From Vandiemenella viatica (lineage: Eukaryota > Arthropoda > Insecta > Orthoptera > Morabidae), in contig JARYHS010013631.1 of NCBI GenBank assembly GCA_031002005.1, forward strand, positions 71,359,832-71,423,831: a stretch of 64,000 bases of DNA, in the 5' to 3' direction. Positions within the stretch are counted from its first letter, which is position 1; the number at the start of each line of letters is the position of its first letter. Positions 46,084 to 57,239 of the stretch are shown here, one piece after another. Both the position numbers and the translations under genes were made by a program. Under the pieces are notes generated by a model. That model did not search any database, was not told the DNA's origin, and saw only the letters and a list, made by a program, of their open reading frames with translations.

Positions 46084-47083
46084 NNNNNNNNNNNNNNNNN
46101 NNNNNNNNNNNNNNNNNNNNNNNNNNNNNNNNNNNNNNNNNNNNNNNNNNNNNNNNNNNNNNNNNNNNNNNNNNNNNNNNNNNNNNNNNNNNNNNNNNNN
46201 NNNNNNNNNNNNNNNNNNNNNNNNNNNNNNNNNNNNNNNNNNNNNNNNNNNNNNNNNNNNNNNNNNNNNNNNNNNNNNNNNNNNNNNNNNNNNNNNNNNN
46301 NNNNNNNNNNNNNNNNNNNNNNNNNNNNNNNNNNNNNNNNNNNNNNNNNNNNNNNNNNNNNNNNNNNNNNNNNNNNNNNNNNNNNNNNNNNNNNNNNNNN
46401 NNNNNNNNNNNNNNNNNNNNNNNNNNNNNNNNNNNNNNNNNNNNNNNNNNNNNNNNNNNNNNNNNNNNNNNNNNNNNNNNNNNNNNNNNNNNNNNNNNNN
46501 NNNNNNNNNNNNNNNNNNNNNNNNNNNNNNNNNNNNNNNNNNNNNNNNNNNNNNNNNNNNNNNNNNNNNNNNNNNNNNNNNNNNNNNNNNNNNNNNNNNN
46601 NNNNNNNNNNNNNNNNNNNNNNNNNNNNNNNNNNNNNNNNNNNNNNNNNNNNNNNNNNNNNNNNNNNNNNNNNNNNNNNNNNNNNNNNNNNNNNNNNNNN
46701 NNNNNNNNNNNNNNNNNNNNNNNNNNNNNNNNNNNNNNNNNNNNNNNNNNNNNNNNNNNNNNNNNNNNNNNNNNNNNNNNNNNNNNNNNNNNNNNNNNNN
46801 NNNNNNNNNNNNNNNNNNNNNNNNNNNNNNNNNNNNNNNNNNNNNNNNNNNNNNNNNNNNNNNNNNNNNNNNNNNNNNNNNNNNNNNNNNNNNNNNNNNN
46901 NNNNNNNNNNNNNNNNNNNNNNNNNNNNNNNNNNNNNNNNNNNNNNNNNNNNNNNNNNNNNNNNNNNNNNNNNNNNNNNNNNNNNNNNNNNNNNNNNNNN
47001 NNNNNNNNNNNNNNNNNNNNNNNNNNNNNNNNNNNNNNNNNNNNNNNNNNNNNNNNNNNNNNNNNNNNNNNNNNNNNNNNNNN
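46084..47083. other. Assembly gap, 1000 N
   Basis: Exactly 1000 unknown bases, most likely a fixed-size scaffold gap, so the true distance is not known. Open frames running through it are artefacts. Confidence 0.97.
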
Positions 47084-47530
47084 TCAACGATTCGCTACTC
47101 CATCGTTCCCTCAGTTCGTTAAAGGATCACAGGTAGAATGCTTGGTCTAAATTCTCTGTCACTACTAAGTGGGTAATTGGCGAAACACAACACCATATCA
47201 TCAAAATAATAATAAAAATCATGGATTCTGTATTCGTTTATGCAGACTGCTCAGTGCTCAGTCAATAAATATTATGCCATCATGGCTTTTCGACAACCTG
47301 TAGCAGTTCAACTATGCTATATTCTAACTAAGGTAAGAACGTGTAACACACCATTGCGGACGAAAGTGTCCGAACAATCAACTGTGGTGTCTGGAACATT
47401 TATACGCCAGTTATGACTACCAAAAATACTAAAAACTGAGCTACGACTAAAAAATCCTACTCTCTTCTAATCTTCATATATGAGTGTATTGCTTGTGATG
47501 TAGACATTTTTCTATTTATGGGAGGAGTAG
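47084..47530. other. No gene recognised
   Basis: Short stretch after the gap with no recognisable domain or repeat end. Confidence 0.4.
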
Positions 47531-47534
47531 GTAT

Positions 47535-47692
47535 TCTACCATGGCCTTTTAAAGGAACCATACCAGCATTCACCTGAACTGATTTGGGGAAACCATGAAA
47601 AACCAAAATCTGGATGGCTGGACGGGATTTCGAACCCTCTTTCTCCCGAATGCAAAACCAGAGTCTTACCGCTCACCCACCATGCTCGATAT
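47535..47692 (-). mobile_element. Family A SINE without its 3' tail
   Basis: Minus-strand head and body are present (GATTTGGGGAAACCATGAAA, GGCTGGACGGGATTTCGAAC, ACCGCTCACCCACCATGCTC). The poly-A side is replaced by unrelated sequence before CTACCATGGCC. Confidence 0.8.
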
Positions 47693-48120
47693 CTCTTCTA
47701 TGTTCTATGAAGTTTAATTTAGAAACTTCATACTGTATTTATAGTTTCATTAAGTGGTGTGATTATGTGCTGTGCTATACATAAATAAATAAAACTCTGT
47801 TATTAAACGAGAACTGTATACAGAGTAAATTAAGGATTTAATTGACACAGACGAAAATCCGGTATAATTAGACTTGTAAAAGCATGACTATCGCCTCATA
47901 TACAATACTTACTAATAGATTCACTAACGATTGTAGGCTGACCTGAATAATTCTATTATTTTCAATAGAGTTAGGAATGGCTGACTGATTATTTGCATAT
48001 AAATTTTGAAATCAAAACAAAAAGCAGAAAATGACAAGAATAATGTTAATAACGGAAAATAGTAGTAAAAAAGTTATGGCTAATTCGGCTTAAAACAAAA
48101 ATACAAATAATTGATTTACT

Positions 48121-48349
48121 GTTTTTTTTTATCTGCTTTACGTCTCTTAGCAGCGAGGTCTTTAGAGACGGGAAAGGATAAGGGACAAGGAATGGGAAGG
48201 AATTCGGCCATAGCCTTTTGAAGGAAGCATCCCGGCATTTGCCTGGAGTGATTTGGAAAACCCAAATCTGGATGCCCGGACGGGGATTCGAACCGCAGTA
48301 CTCCCGAATGCGAGGCCAGAACGCTAATCGTTACACCACCACACTCGGT
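48121..48349 (-). mobile_element. Full-length family A SINE
   Basis: T run at 48121-48130, the tail GCAGCGAGGTCTTTAGAGAC, the body and a well-kept head (GGGGATTCGAACCGCAGTAC, AACGCTAATCGTTACACCAC). Likely target duplication TGATTTACT/TGATTTATT at the two edges. The tail is the same subtype as the copy at 17487. Confidence 0.9.
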
Positions 48350-48995
48350 GATTTATTTATTTATTCGGAACAGATTGGTGTATCTGAACATCTGATCACT
48401 ACGTGCCCAGTTATCATGAAAACAAAACAATGTCGATGATGTAGTACTGAAAATGTTGAAACCAACTTAAGTGGAAGAAATCGTTAAAGTTTCCAAACAG
48501 CGACTATGTGTCATTACAGTATTTCCTTCTTAGTCACCTACGAGTAAAAAAAAAAAACTGGAATGAAGTGATCGTATTATCATCGTATCTGCATAATTTT
48601 TGTATGGCCACTCTATTCTGCTGAGATTAAACGCTTTTAGAGTGCAAGTCAAAGTTTGTGTCAGTATCCTAATATGGAGTGAGTACGGCGTGGCTATATT
48701 AGGTCCCCGGCTGAAATTGAACACCGCTTGCTGGACAGTAACCGGATCCCAGCCCAGAAGACCAGGCGAGTGAAACAGAGCGGACAGCGGGGCTAGGCAC
48801 TCCACTTAGCAGATCTACCTGCTGGTCCCAGGGCGTCCTCAACGTCTGGCAGAAGACAGCTTCAGGAAGATCAAACGTTTCGTAGCACTTCAAAATAGAT
48901 CCTTCCGCAGGGTCAACAAATCGATGGCTGGGTGGTATGATGCTGCTCCACATTTATTCCAGCATTGAAACGAACTTTTCGCATCCAAAAATGTC
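48350..48995. other. No gene recognised
   Basis: Includes a GC-richer patch at about 48700-48960 with overlapping short frames on the minus strand. No family recognised. Confidence 0.4.
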
Positions 48996-48998
48996 TTA

Positions 48999-49553
48999 GG
49001 GGCGTCAATTAATTACGTGAGGCGAAATAGGAGTGGGCGAAAATCTCACCAAGCGGGAGGGGGGTCAACGAAAATCTCACGTGAGGTTTTGGAAATTTAT
49101 GTTGGACTGTAGAGCTAAAAAAAAGTAAAAATAAAAAAAAGGTCTACAAATGACGGGAAAGTCGATTTTAGGGGGGTATTTCGTCGAAAGGTGGGGGTGT
49201 AATCGGCTGTGGAAGGGTTAGATAAAAAAAAGGTCTAAAAAAATTGCGACGGCGATTTATAGAGGGGGGGGGGGGGTCTCGCGAACCAGATCTCACCAGA
49301 GGAGGGGGGAAGGGGAGGGGGGTTGAACCAGATCTCACGAAGTCTCACCACAGGGGGCCTCGCATTCGGGAGGACGGCGGTTCGAATCCCCGTCCGGGCA
49401 TCCAGATTTGGGTTTTCCATGGTTTCCCCAAATCACTCCAGGTGAATGCCGGGATGCTTCCTTCAAAAGGCCATGGCCGAGTTCCTTCCCATTCCTTGCC
49501 CCCATCCTTTCCCGTCTCTAAAGACCACGTTGTTAAAAAGGGACGTTAAACTG

Positions 49554-49586
<33 letters not shown>

Positions 49587-49648
49587 CACACAGGGGGGGG
49601 GGGGGGGAGGAAGGTCCGGAAAACCTCACGTAATTTATGGATGGCCCC
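48999..49648. mobile_element. G/C-rich MITE with nested SINE
   Basis: Ends GGGGCGTCAATTAATTACGT and the complement of ACGTAATTTATGGATGGCCCC are inverted repeats, flanked by TTA (48996-48998 and 49649-49651), a PIF/Harbinger-like target. Both halves hold long G runs and GATCTCAC/AAATCTCAC words. A SINE is inserted at 49358-49588; without it the MITE is about 410 bp. Related copies lie at 1-206 and 57240-57586. Confidence 0.8.
49358..49588 (+). mobile_element. Family A SINE nested in the MITE
   Basis: The box A part of the head is missing; the copy starts at CCTCGCATTCGGGAGGACGG and ends in about 28 A's. An exact target duplication CACAGGGGG (49349-49357 and 49589-49597) proves insertion into the MITE's G run. 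Confidence 0.9.
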
Positions 49649-49651
49649 TTA

Positions 49652-50838
49652 CGCCAATATCTTCGATAATCACATAATTCAGTATCTCTCTCCTTCGAAA
49701 ACTTTTTCTTTTCTACTTCCTACGATAAGTAAGGCCTCTTCAAGCTTTGGTGCAGAATGAGTGAAATTCTCAGATGAAGGATATGCTAGACGACAAAGCA
49801 TCAATAGTTAGGGGATCCTTGGTAGTCCCGGACAATTGAAATTATGCGCAAATAAAAATAAAATTAACACGTATTTTATCCTCATTTTAATCTCATAATT
49901 AAACTGGAAAATTCTGCAGCTATATTAAATAGAAGTTAGTAAACATAACGTTTTTTTCAACGAATTAAATTGAAAACATTTTCTCCTTAATTTTTTGGTA
50001 ACACAAGAGTTATCGGGTAGCTTAGGACACAGTAATAAATGGTGGCATAATAATTTTTCGGACTTACAAAAATCACAATAATAATGGATAGCTGAAGAAT
50101 CTATATAAACACAATCTTCATGAGTCCCATTTATAGCACTGAATCCAATCTTCTTCAATAATTTCCCCACGTACGATGCATCCGGTGTGCTTCACTCGAT
50201 TTGCTTTAGAAAGACTTTGAATACTTTTCTTTGCATTCAAGGTCTTTAAAGCGCCTCCACCTTTTTATTTTTTCGCTTCGCCCTTTTTACTGCATTTCCT
50301 TTTTTACCTTCCTCTCCACGTTTTTTATATGGTGGTGATGTTAAAATCTAACCCTTATGGATTTTTCAACCCCGCGTAACTATGCGTTTATTTGACGCAT
50401 CATATTCAATAATCTCCAACGAATTTTGACAGGAGCGACCAAAAACTTCTGCAAGGAACAAAACACACACTAGTGTGGAACTCATTGGGCGTCCAAGCCG
50501 TAGCTCAGTTGAATTTGTTTTTACACTACAGGGTGCATGTTAACAATAAAGTTTTACCGACGCAGCGTGGTTGGTTTGTTAGAACTTTAAATGTCTGGGG
50601 TTACCCGCCGTTCGGGGTTACCCGATCTTCCCCTACTTCATTTTCTGAAGAGGACGAACGCTTTCTCGACAACGTACAAGGCTGCTCAAGGGCATTTCTT
50701 TCGAGAGGTTGCATGATAAATTACCCGCAAGTAATATCCTCACTTCATGAAGTGTATTACCGGCTTGATGAAGATAAACGCTTTAGTGAAGGAACTGCGA
50801 AGGCAGCATAGTTTGTTCTGAAGTACCGGTATTCGTCA
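49652..50838. other. No clear gene; possible LINE C-terminus on the minus strand
   Basis: At 49925-50170 (minus) an 81-residue frame contains CDFCKSEKLLCHHLLLCPKL, like the CCHC site at the C-terminus of jockey/I/R1-type reverse transcriptase proteins, but nothing upstream supports it. At 50473-50811 (plus) a 112-residue frame with no recognised domain contains WGYPPFGVTRSSPTSFSEED. Confidence 0.35.
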
Positions 50839-50839
50839 G

Positions 50840-50948
50840 CAGAGATTTAGGGAGACCATAAAAATTTGAAATCAGGAAAGCCGGACGGGTATTTGAACCC
50901 ACGTCCTTTCTAATGGAACGCTCGTGCGTTACCGCTCACCCACCAGGC
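50840..50948 (-). mobile_element. Family A SINE, head portion
   Basis: GCCGGACGGGTATTTGAACC (box B complement) and GCGTTACCGCTCACCCACCA (box A complement) are clear. The body is reduced to GGGAGACCATAAAAATT and there is no poly-A. Confidence 0.75.
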
Positions 50949-51313
50949 TCTGTTAGTTGGTGTCAGCGAGGGTCAAGAGTGGGAGTAGACAGGAAGCTTG
51001 GAGGCTGCTGCGGTGTTTAACTAATGAAACTTCAATGAGAGGTATCCTTGCAAATATCTGGGCATATCAAACTCAACATCAGTTCCTCAATCTACAAACA
51101 AGGTGGGAAAGAAACCAATAGAATAGAAGTCCGATGGAAGAAGCAGTCCGCTGTCAGCGGCCGTCAGGTACGGACGTGTTTGCAACAACATCCGTGTAGT
51201 CGGTCAACGCCGCAGCGATCAACAGTAGTGTGCAGTGTAGAAGTTTTGTGTGAGTGTAATAGAAAACCATCTTCTCAGCCGAGTAGAGGCAGTACTACAG
51301 TTAAAGGTAAGAA

Positions 51314-52609
51314 ATGGCAGCCACCGCTATAACAAGAAAAAAACACCTTAAAATTCACATTCGATCGTGCTTTCGTAAGGCCAACGGCGTACGAGATACA
51401 TGAGTGGCTGTTCGACAAAGTAAAATTAATAGATGAAGAAATATTGGGAATTCAATTAGATTCATTCCAAAACTGTGTGTTTGTCAAAATGACAAGTGAG
51501 GAATATTGTGTCAGCGTAATAGAAGAAAATACAGGCAATTTGAAATTCCACCATGCCGATGGAAATGTAAGTAATGTTCAAGTAACAAACGCAGGAATGG
51601 GCAAAAGACATATAAGAGTGTTAAATCTGCCATTTGAAATATCCAACGAACTGATTCTACAGGCGATCAAACCTTTCGGAAATGTGATAGAAATTACAGA
51701 AGATAAATGGGGAGGCAATATCCGATTTAAGAAGATAAACGGAGTGCGCATAGTTAAAATGGAAATAACAAAACACATACCATCATACATAAACGTAAGT
51801 GGATTCAGAGCACTTGTTGTATACGACGGGCAGCCACGAACTTGTGCTATTTGCAACTCAATAGAACATATCAGAGCAAACTGCCCTCGAATGCAACCGA
51901 CAATACTACCGTTAACATACGCCAAGCGCTCAGAAACAACAAAACAAAATGAAGAGGCCGCATTAGGAGACCAACAGCAGTTTCCACCACTAATGAAAAC
52001 GGACATGTGCCCCCCTGAGACGGTGATACAAAAAGAAATAAAGTCACAAAAAATGTACAATACAAAGAATACTGAAGAAAATATGAGCGACGAGGGACGC
52101 CAAACCCAGAACAAAATGAGTGAAAACCTCCAAACTAAACAACAAGGAGACTGGAATGACAAAACAAAAACAAACACGGACGAGAAAAAGCAGAAAATAA
52201 ATAAAAAACCTCTCGAAAACACGATGGTAACTGACGACAACATCGAGTCAGATCACGGAAAGGAAGAACCGATGCTGACAACTGACCCACCATCCACAGC
52301 AGAAGAAACGGAGTGGACGAGGCCAACGGTCGCCAAACTCTGTAAGAAACGCCGCGCAAGGAAACAAACGGAGACCAAAACCAAGCAAAGTAGGGAAACG
52401 TCAACAGAGAAAGTACAGAAGAAGTCAAAGGAAGTGGGAAAAAACTAAAGAAACAACCAATAGAGAAGAATCAGCCAACTAGCAACACAGAGCCAACTCC
52501 AAACCCAAACAGGCGCAGAGGCGCAGGGACCGAAGTAGGAAGTACGCCGTGTAGTTGGGCGGACGACGAGAAGCAGGAAGATCAAATCGAAGACACGCAC
52601 ATTGTCTGA
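51314..52609 (+). pseudogene. LINE ORF1: RRM-like and zinc-knuckle nucleic-acid-binding protein, two frameshifts
   Basis: The longest clean frame is 51444-52448, but it has no ATG. The ATG at 51314 lies in another frame and joins it if one A in the run at 51337-51343 is extra. At the 3' side the frame meets TAA at 52446-52448 inside AAAAAACTAAAG, and a shift at the A run lets it continue to TGA at 52607-52609, 18 bp before ORF2. Content in order: an N-terminal segment with FDRAFVRPTAYEIHEWLFDK, an RRM-like fold (RHIRVLNLPFEISNELILQA), a CX2CX4HX4C knuckle (CAICNSIEHIRANC, 51843-51884), and a long lysine/glutamate/threonine-rich tail. ORF1 proteins coat LINE RNA. Confidence 0.78.
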
Positions 52610-52627
52610 TTGCAACACACTGACAGT

Positions 52628-55600
52628 ATGATGCAAACGTACACCGTGGCAACGTTAAATATAAACTCAATTATAAGCCCTCTTAAAGCGGAAATGCTGC
52701 AAGGACTATGTGAGAGCCGCAAACATTGACATACTACTATTGCAAGAAGTCACAAACGCAATAAACCTGGACAGAATCTCCGGCTACAACTCTATAACGA
52801 ACACAGGTGGCGATATAAGCCTCGGAACAGCAATTTTAACCAAGCTAGGTATTGAAACCTTAGATGTAACAAGATCAGAAGAAGGAAGAACTATAGCTTG
52901 CACAATAGCCAATACCAGAATAATAAATGTATATGCTCCCTCAGGCAGCAACCAACGAGCCAAGAGGGCGTCATACTTTAAAAATAGTTTAACCTTACAC
53001 ATGGGTAAGAATACCCGACAAACTATTTTAGGAGGAGATTTCAACTGCGTCCTACATCAGAAAGACCAGTCACCCAATTGCAACAAAAGCATAGAATTGG
53101 AATACATCATAAGCTATCTCAAACTACTAGACACATGGGAAGTATTAAACGGAAACACCATAGGATTTACATATACGACAGGAAAATCAGCTTCACGACT
53201 AGACCGTATTTACATCAGCCAAGAGATGAAGAGCGAACTTCAAACAACAGAGCGTTGGCCGGTTGAATTTTCGGACCATGTAGCATACCAATGTAAAATA
53301 AACCTAGCGAAACAAAATATATACATTGCGCGGGGATACTGGAAACTAAATACCTCTATTCTAGAGCAGCGCCAGCTACAACAGAACTTTTCAGATACAT
53401 GGATACAGTGCTGCAGCCAAACTCGGAAATTTCCGTCAACCATAGAATGGTGGATAAAACTGACGAAACCCAGGATCCAACGAATGCTAAAGACCTATAG
53501 CATCGAAATAAAGAGGTGGCAACGGCAAAAAGAAGAATTTCACTATCTATGTTTGAGAGAGCTATATAAAAAGGTGGAAACAGAAAGGAAATACATTCTT
53601 GAGATCAAGAAAATCAAAGCAAAAATAATTGCAATGAAGAGGAGACAACTTGAAGGAGTTAAAATTAGAAGCAGAGTACACAATGCTATATCCTCGGAAG
53701 ATGCTTCAATATATCATCTGGTCCAAGAAAAACGCAGAGCAAGAAGACATCTGATTACGGAGTTGATAACAGAAGAAGGAGCAATCATCAAAACACAAAA
53801 TACAATAAAACAACAAGTTCACAATCATTATAAGCAGCTATTCGAAAAAGCAGATAGTTCCACAGCCCCAGACGGAATATTAGATTCGATAGAAAAACAA
53901 TTGAACTATGAAGATCGAACAGAACTCAACAAGGAAATTGACGTGGAAGAAGCTTACCTGGCAATCCAAAGAAGCCCCAAAAACAAATCGCCGGGACCAG
54001 ATGGCATCGGGATAGAGTTTTACGCAACATTTTGGAGTCAGTTAAAAGACAAACTTATACAAATATGTAATGAGATTATGGAACAAAAAACGTTACCTGA
54101 GGAATTTGTGAACGGCGTAACAGTATTAGTCCCCAAAAATACGAAAGCCAAAAATATGAAGAGCTTCAGACCTATAACCTTACTGAACAGTGATTATAAA
54201 ATATTCGCTAGGGTGTTAGCACACAGAATAAAAGACAAAATACACAAGGTGATAAAAACCCACCAGGCTGCAGTTGGATACAACAGATCAATTATCCAAC
54301 TACTGTCGGAATATCGCGATGTCATAGGCAGTATGAACACAAGAAACTCAGAGGGTGCCATCTTGTCACTAGATTTTGACCGAGCCTTCGATAGAGTTAA
54401 CCATAACTTTTTAAAACAAACGATGGTTAAGATGGGATTCGGAGAAGAGATATCCAACATAGTACATAACTTACTAAACAAGGCCACAACGAAAATAATC
54501 GTCAACGGGACGATGAGTGGACCTATACGAATTAGGCGATCAGTAAGACAAGGTTGCCCCCTATCTATGATTCTATTTGCAATAGCACTAGAGCCACTAT
54601 TGTTAAAATTAACAGAAACAGTAACCGGAATAAACATAGGAATCGGGAAAGTGATCTGTCGGGCCTATGCGGATGATGTAGTTGTCTTTGCGAAAGATAC
54701 GACAGACGTTGAGCTTGCAAAACAAACCATCGAAAGTTACTGTCAATGCTCTGGAGCAGTACTGAACATAAAAAAATCAAAAATCATGGATATTGGAGCG
54801 GGTTTGAGGCATAGTAAACCCTCCTGGCTAGAAGAAAACTCGGAAATCAACCTCTTGGGAATCAAATTCCAAAAATGCCTGCAAAAAAGTGCGACAACAA
54901 ATTGGCGGAACCTATTAGCCAAAATTAGAGCTTGCCTCCAACAACACTCCGTGAGGAATCTTAATATGATACAGAGAGTACAACTAATTAACACATTTGT
55001 CCTTGGGAAGCTATGGTACACGTCGCAAATACTCCCAGTTTCTACGCCTCTAGCACGAAGTATTATGTCTGCGGTTGGCTTTTTTATACATAGAGGAGAA
55101 ATCTTCAAAGTTAAAGTCGAAACACTGACACTAGAAAAGAAAAGAGGGGGACTTGGCCTTGTCGATGTATATAAGAAGAGCAAAGCTCTCTTCGTTAAAC
55201 ATATGCTGCATGCAAAAAGCAGGAATCCGCAAGGCATTACAGCACACGTGATAGACCTATATAAACCACACAGCATGACACCACCCATCAGTATGGCCGG
55301 AATACCAAATCAGATGAAATACTTACAACTCTTCTACTTGGAACTCAGCTACCTGAAGCTCCAACACAAAAATAACCGGCCTTTGACAACCAAAATAATA
55401 TACAATATTATGAAGGATAACACCCCTAGGAACAGACAGGAAATAAAGTATCCCAATATTTCATGGAAAAACCTTTGGACAAATATCCACAACCCAGTGT
55501 TACAAACATCAGTACATTCAATTTGGTACAAGGTAGTCAATGAGACAATAGCCACTAACACCAAGCTAAATCAAATCCATCTCCTAGAAACAGATAGATG

Positions 55601-55952
55601 CAACCACTGCCAAATGGCAGACACCCTACTCCATAGGATTACCTGCCACCGTGTCAAAGACATTTGGAACTGGACAAGGCGCACCGCAGCATACATACTA
55701 GACACCACAACGAGAAGAATAAGTCCTGAACTTTTACTGAAACCAGATATGACATCCACTTCACAACAGAAAAAAGACGCCCTAATATGGCTAATGGGGA
55801 ACACCATATACTATATATTCTCTCAAAAGAATGTAAATATAGAGGACTACTGGGTCCATCTTGTGGTAGACTACCACAGATTCAAAAAGAGGAGAAAAAA
55901 TGAGCAAACTCCTCTCGCAAAATATTTAGAGAAAATTATACCGTTTAAATAA
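52628..55952 (+). pseudogene. LINE ORF2: endonuclease and reverse transcriptase, one frameshift near the start
   Basis: From 52710 to 55952 the frame is open for 1080 residues. The likely start is ATG 52628 or 52631, which gives TVATLNINS, the first strand of the APE-type endonuclease; one extra base at the GG around 52702 breaks the join. Endonuclease motifs are LLLQEV, GGDFNCV, SRLDRIYIS and FSDH. Reverse transcriptase motifs are NKSPGPDGIGIEFY, SFRPITLLNSDYKI, LSLDFDRAFDRVNH, RQGCPLSMILFAIALEPLL and YADD at residues 653-656 of the open frame. A CX2CX7HX3C site follows near residues 964-979. Motif wording is closest to the Tx1/L1 group. All catalytic positions that I can check are intact. 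Confidence 0.88.
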
Positions 55953-56089
55953 ATAACAAATAAAAGAAGAATGACTACATAAATCTAAACTAGAGGACAG
56001 AACTTAAAGAATGTTCCTCGTGACTAAGTTGAAGTAACTGTTTCAATATTGAAATAAATGTAAGAAGTCTAGGAAAGGAATAAAAAGGT

Positions 56090-56133
56090 AAAGAGCCAGG
56101 CAAAGAGCCAGGCAAAGAGCCAGGCAAAGAGCC
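56090..56133 (+). repeat. 12-bp tandem repeat in the LINE 3' untranslated region
   Basis: About 3.7 copies of AAAGAGCCAGGC, the copies nearly perfect, 30 bp before the poly-A tail. Confidence 0.9.
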
Positions 56134-56204
56134 AACTATCTGGAGAGCGAAAGGAAGGGCTGAAAAAAAAAAAAAAAAAAAAAGAAGGAGAAAATTTCTC
56201 TTTC

Positions 56205-56520
56205 AACACTTCACCCAGTCTGAAATTGATTTAGCTGTGAGAAAATTCAAGAACAGTAAAGCACCTGATATGGAAGATGTTTGGATGAATAAATCAAGAA
56301 CTTTGGTCCTGCAGCAAACCGATGGCTCATTGAATTAATGAACAACTGTAATCTCGTAAGATCCCCTGAAACGCAAGACAGGAAAAGACAGGAATGATCC
56401 TGAAAGTTATAAACCTATTTACCTCTTATGTCATCGTTGTAAGGCGTTTGAAAGGCTCATTCTTCTAAGACTGACGGACAAGATCGAACCTCAACAGTCG
56501 GTGTACCGGGATAGAAATTT
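56205..56520 (+). pseudogene. Jockey/RTE-type reverse transcriptase relic
   Basis: FTQSEIDLAVRKFKNSKAPD is the conserved N-K-A-P-G segment. Then, after frame changes, DPESYKPIYLLCHRCKAFER, LILLRLTDKIEPQQS is the segment that leads to motif 1 and 2 of jockey/RTE reverse transcriptases. Stops and small deletions are common. It is from a different LINE clade than the element just upstream. Confidence 0.8.
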
Positions 56521-56671
56521 GAACGTTGGCTCATTATATCTCCATCTACAAGTATGTTTGAAAGGCGTTAATCCATTTTGGAAGTGAGTTTAATTCCAGT
56601 GAGAGAGCATCTAACATCGCAGCGTAAGTACTTCTACTCATATGAGGTTTCAGTTCGCTGAAGATGAATTT

Positions 56672-56951
56672 GATTTTTTTTTTTTTTTTTTAATTTTTTT
56701 TTTTTTTTTTTTTTTTTACTGATGGCTTTACACCTTGTTGACGTCGAGGTCATTAGAGGCGGAATGGGACTGGGGACAAGGAACGGGATCGAATTCGTCC
56801 ATGGCCTTTTAAAGGAAGCATCCTGATATTCGCATGGGATGATTTGGGGAAACCATGAAAAACCCAAATCTGGATGCCCGGACGGGGATTCGAAATGGCG
56901 TCCTCCACAATGCGAGGCCAGAACGTTAACCGCTCACACACCACGCTCGGT
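56672..56951 (-). mobile_element. Full-length family A SINE with extended T tract
   Basis: A T tract of about 43 with two AA breaks (56674-56717), then GACGTCGAGGTCATTAGAGG, the body CTTTTAAAGGAAGCATCC, and the head GGGGATTCGAAATGGCGTCC with AACGTTAACCGCTCACACAC. Confidence 0.9.
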
Positions 56952-57084
56952 GAAGCCTTTGACTCTGCTGGTTTTAGTACAACGATAAAATTTTCAAAGA
57001 ATGACCGCTTATGCATCGTGGAGTCAGCTAGTATGTCAGACCTGGTTCCCCCAACTACATATGTCTTTACGACACATCGTCGTC

Positions 57085-57239
57085 GATGTCATAAGGAAAT
57101 GGGAGAAGTTGCTTTGAAGGAACGATCTTGGTTTTTGCCTGGAGTGACTTAAGGAAACTATTAAAATGAAAATCCGTATGGCCGAATTCTCGACATCCCG
57201 ATTACCAGTCCCAGACGTTACTGCTTACCAATGAGCCTT
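57085..57239 (-). mobile_element. Diverged family A SINE
   Basis: AAGGAAATGGGAGAAG, then GAAGGAACGATCTTGG, TGCCTGGAGTGACTTAAGGA and a head ending TTACTGCTTACCAATGAGCC keep the family order on the minus strand. No poly-A. It directly abuts the MITE at 57240. Confidence 0.65.

Larger units (their letters stand above)
51140..56183 (+). mobile_element. Nearly full-length L1/Tx1-type LINE
   Basis: A 5' leader of about 170 bp precedes ORF1 (51314). ORF1 and ORF2 are separated by 18 bp. A 3' untranslated region of about 230 bp ends in a poly-A of about 21 (56163-56183). The 5' edge is not fixed: no convincing target duplication was found. Three frameshifts are present, two at A runs in ORF1 and one at a GG near the ORF2 start; apart from these the frames are open, so the insertion is young. 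It sits next to an older RT relic (56205-56520) that it may have split. Confidence 0.85.

Noticed and set aside
46012..47150. Three frames of 340-376 residues
   Set aside because: They are open only because they run through the 1000-N gap.
51578..52428. Long antisense frames across LINE ORF1 and ORF2
   Set aside because: They are shadows of the sense coding frames, with no domain of their own.
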